Below, in pieces: positions 62,451-64,000 of a DNA stretch of 64,000 nucleotides; the first letter of the stretch is position 1; each line of letters opens with the position of its first letter. This DNA comes from Chamaecrista fasciculata (taxonomy: Eukaryota; Streptophyta; Magnoliopsida; Fabales; Fabaceae). The translations under genes were made by a program, and so were the position numbers. The notes beneath the pieces are model-generated. The model searched no databases, was not told the DNA's origin, and worked only from the letters and a program-made list of their open reading frames with translations. The stretch spans positions 1 through 64,000 of the forward strand of contig QANZ01043441.1 in NCBI GenBank assembly GCA_003254925.1. The letters are read 5' to 3'.

Positions 62451-62552
62451 TCTAGATGATCTAATCTCATGAAATTAAGTTATTTGGATTGACATGTCTT
62501 CTTGAATAACAAAATCTTGATTTTCATAATTCTGACTATTGTAATAGTCGCT

Positions 62553-64000
62553 TGTGTCAGCAAATTAACAAAAATTTATGAATAAAGAACAAACAGATAT
62601 AAATGATGAATGAGATTTTGTCTAAATAGAGATTAATATATTATTATATTCAAATGACTAAATTTTTAATATAAAAAATGTTTAAAAGAACATACACCAA
62701 AAAAAAATGTAATTGAGATGGTGTAATTTTATAAAATTCCTTTGAACATTTGTATGTCCAAAATCCTTCTCTTTTTTTTTTTGGCTGAATATTGAAGAGT
62801 AAAATCATCTAAGGCGAATGACATCCAATTAATCCTATTTCAGGAAGCTCCAACAACTATTTTGCAATATATCATGTCTATTTCATAAGAAAGAGAAAAT
62901 ACACAATATATATATATATAATTTGGATAAGGGAAGTCATTAATCAGATTCTACATTATGTCAAACATAGGTAGAGAGCTTTATCTGTTAAAATACTAAT
63001 TTAAGTTTAATACAATACATTAACTTACACGCTAATGAAGAAGAAGCTCTTCCGAAGCTTTTAGCCTTCAAATACACTTGCCCAACACCAAACTCAGCAC
63101 AAAAATGTATGAAATTGTGCTAGATAATTGGGTTATTTATATCTATTATTTAGGATTGATAACCGAAATAATTTATGAAATTTTTTTGCTAAGATTGAGG
63201 TTAACAAAAATGGAAGAGAATTTTAATTAATTTCCCTCTTAGTTCAGCAAGAAAAAAATGTTCAAATATTATCAATAATGAGTCAAACCCCTGAAGGAAA
63301 AATATATTTTGAAGATTGAAAAAAGTAATTGTTGTCATCTTGTTTAGTAAATAATTTATTACAAAATATTTAAGAGAAACAATACAGTCAAAAAGAACTT
63401 TCAACATTAAGTTTAAATAATTAATATTTGCTATAAGGATGGATTACTTTTATTTTATAAAAAAAGAAATTGATTATTTGGTCTCCAACACATGAAAAAG
63501 TTTTATAATTTAAATTTTAAAAATTTAATTATAATTAGTTTTTTTATTAAAATATTAGTTTAAATTTAATAAATAATGTTTCAAAATTAAATTATTAATT
63601 TAATCTTATGAAAATATGATAAAAGAACTAAAAAGTAAGAATATATAGAGTTTCAAATATTAACTGTTCAATTTCGGGGAAAAAAACTGTTCAATTACTC
63701 TCTCTCTCTCACACAATTCTTTTTTTTTTTAAATGGTTATCATATTTTCTTCTTTTCCATATTTGCATCTATAAGGAAGAGTTGCAATATTTATAATTTT
63801 TACTTGATTTTTATCTTCAATTTAAATTAAATAAATCATATTTTCAATTCTTTATCTGATTCTAATATTATTATTTTTTTAAAAAAAAAATTATTTCAAT
63901 ATTACATTGACTCAGATCTAAACATTTATATTGCGAAACTTTTTTAATTTATTATTAACTATGAAACATAGACATTTTATTTTCAGGACGAGTCGTTTTA
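62553..64000. other. AT-rich sequence at the window end
   Basis: No gene, RNA or clear element recognised. Contains T/A homopolymers and a CT microsatellite (63699-63712). Confidence 0.45.

Larger units (their letters stand above)
55264..62552. repeat. Tandem segmental duplication, unit B (contains REV copy B)
   Basis: The direct-oriented counterpart of 41664-51928. Exons match at roughly nineteen bases in twenty or better by eye, and introns also align along their length. It lacks the SINE, LTR element, 1.5-kb insertion and 174-bp MITE of unit A, and has its own insertion at about 61885-62450. Confidence 0.9.

Noticed and set aside
1..64000. CRISPR arrays, tRNA or rRNA genes, bacterial operons
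   Set aside because: No spaced direct-repeat array, tRNA cloverleaf or rRNA block was recognised; the window is plant nuclear DNA with spliced genes.

Overview
The window is nuclear DNA from a flowering plant, most probably a eudicot. It is AT-rich, its genes are spliced with GT-AG introns, and intergenic stretches are full of TA, CATA and CT microsatellites and small transposons. Six protein-coding gene types are recognisable; I identified them by reading motifs, not by database search. I cannot name the species.

Layout. 1-5.5 kb (+): a GATA zinc-finger transcription factor in two coding exons, whose 3.4-kb intron carries a long fold-back repeat. 5.5-14.9 kb: gene-free, with one Mutator-type MITE candidate, microsatellites and a short perfect hairpin. 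14.9-17.5 kb (+): an ARF10-type auxin response factor with an intact miR160 target site. 17.5-26.9 kb: no coding gene; it has a miRNA-like or MITE-like hairpin near 21 kb and a possible 3' UTR exon of the next gene. 26.93-27.15 kb (-): the one-exon UBL5/HUB1 ubiquitin-like gene. 27.72-28.76 kb: a 1-kb Pack-MULE with a 9-bp target-site duplication, carrying a broken piece of a leucine-rich-repeat extensin gene. 29.1-36.7 kb (-): a SIT4-phosphatase-associated (PP6 regulatory subunit) gene with many exons. 36.7-41.7 kb: gene-free, with MITEs and a repeated leader-like segment.

41.7-62.6 kb is the most notable part. It holds two complete, direct-oriented copies of a REVOLUTA-type class III HD-ZIP gene (both -), separated by a small CASP-like membrane protein gene (+, 53.5-54.6 kb). 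Each copy has the miR165/166 target split by an intron. The duplicated unit is about 10.3 kb in copy A and 7.3 kb in copy B. The difference is explained by insertions found only in copy A: an Au-type SINE just after the stop codon, a 1.34-kb LTR element (TRIM-like) in an intron, a 1.5-kb insertion upstream, and a 174-bp MULE-type MITE. Copy B has its own roughly 0.56-kb insertion upstream. Because each insertion has an empty counterpart in the other copy, the pair works as an internal before/after comparison.

Functionally, several genes belong to plant development and auxin or small-RNA control (ARF10/miR160, REV/miR166, GATA factor), beside housekeeping genes (UBL5, PP6 subunit). Nothing suggests that they are co-regulated. 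There is a 10-base N gap at 49653-49662 and a single N at 29936, both in A-rich low-complexity tracts.
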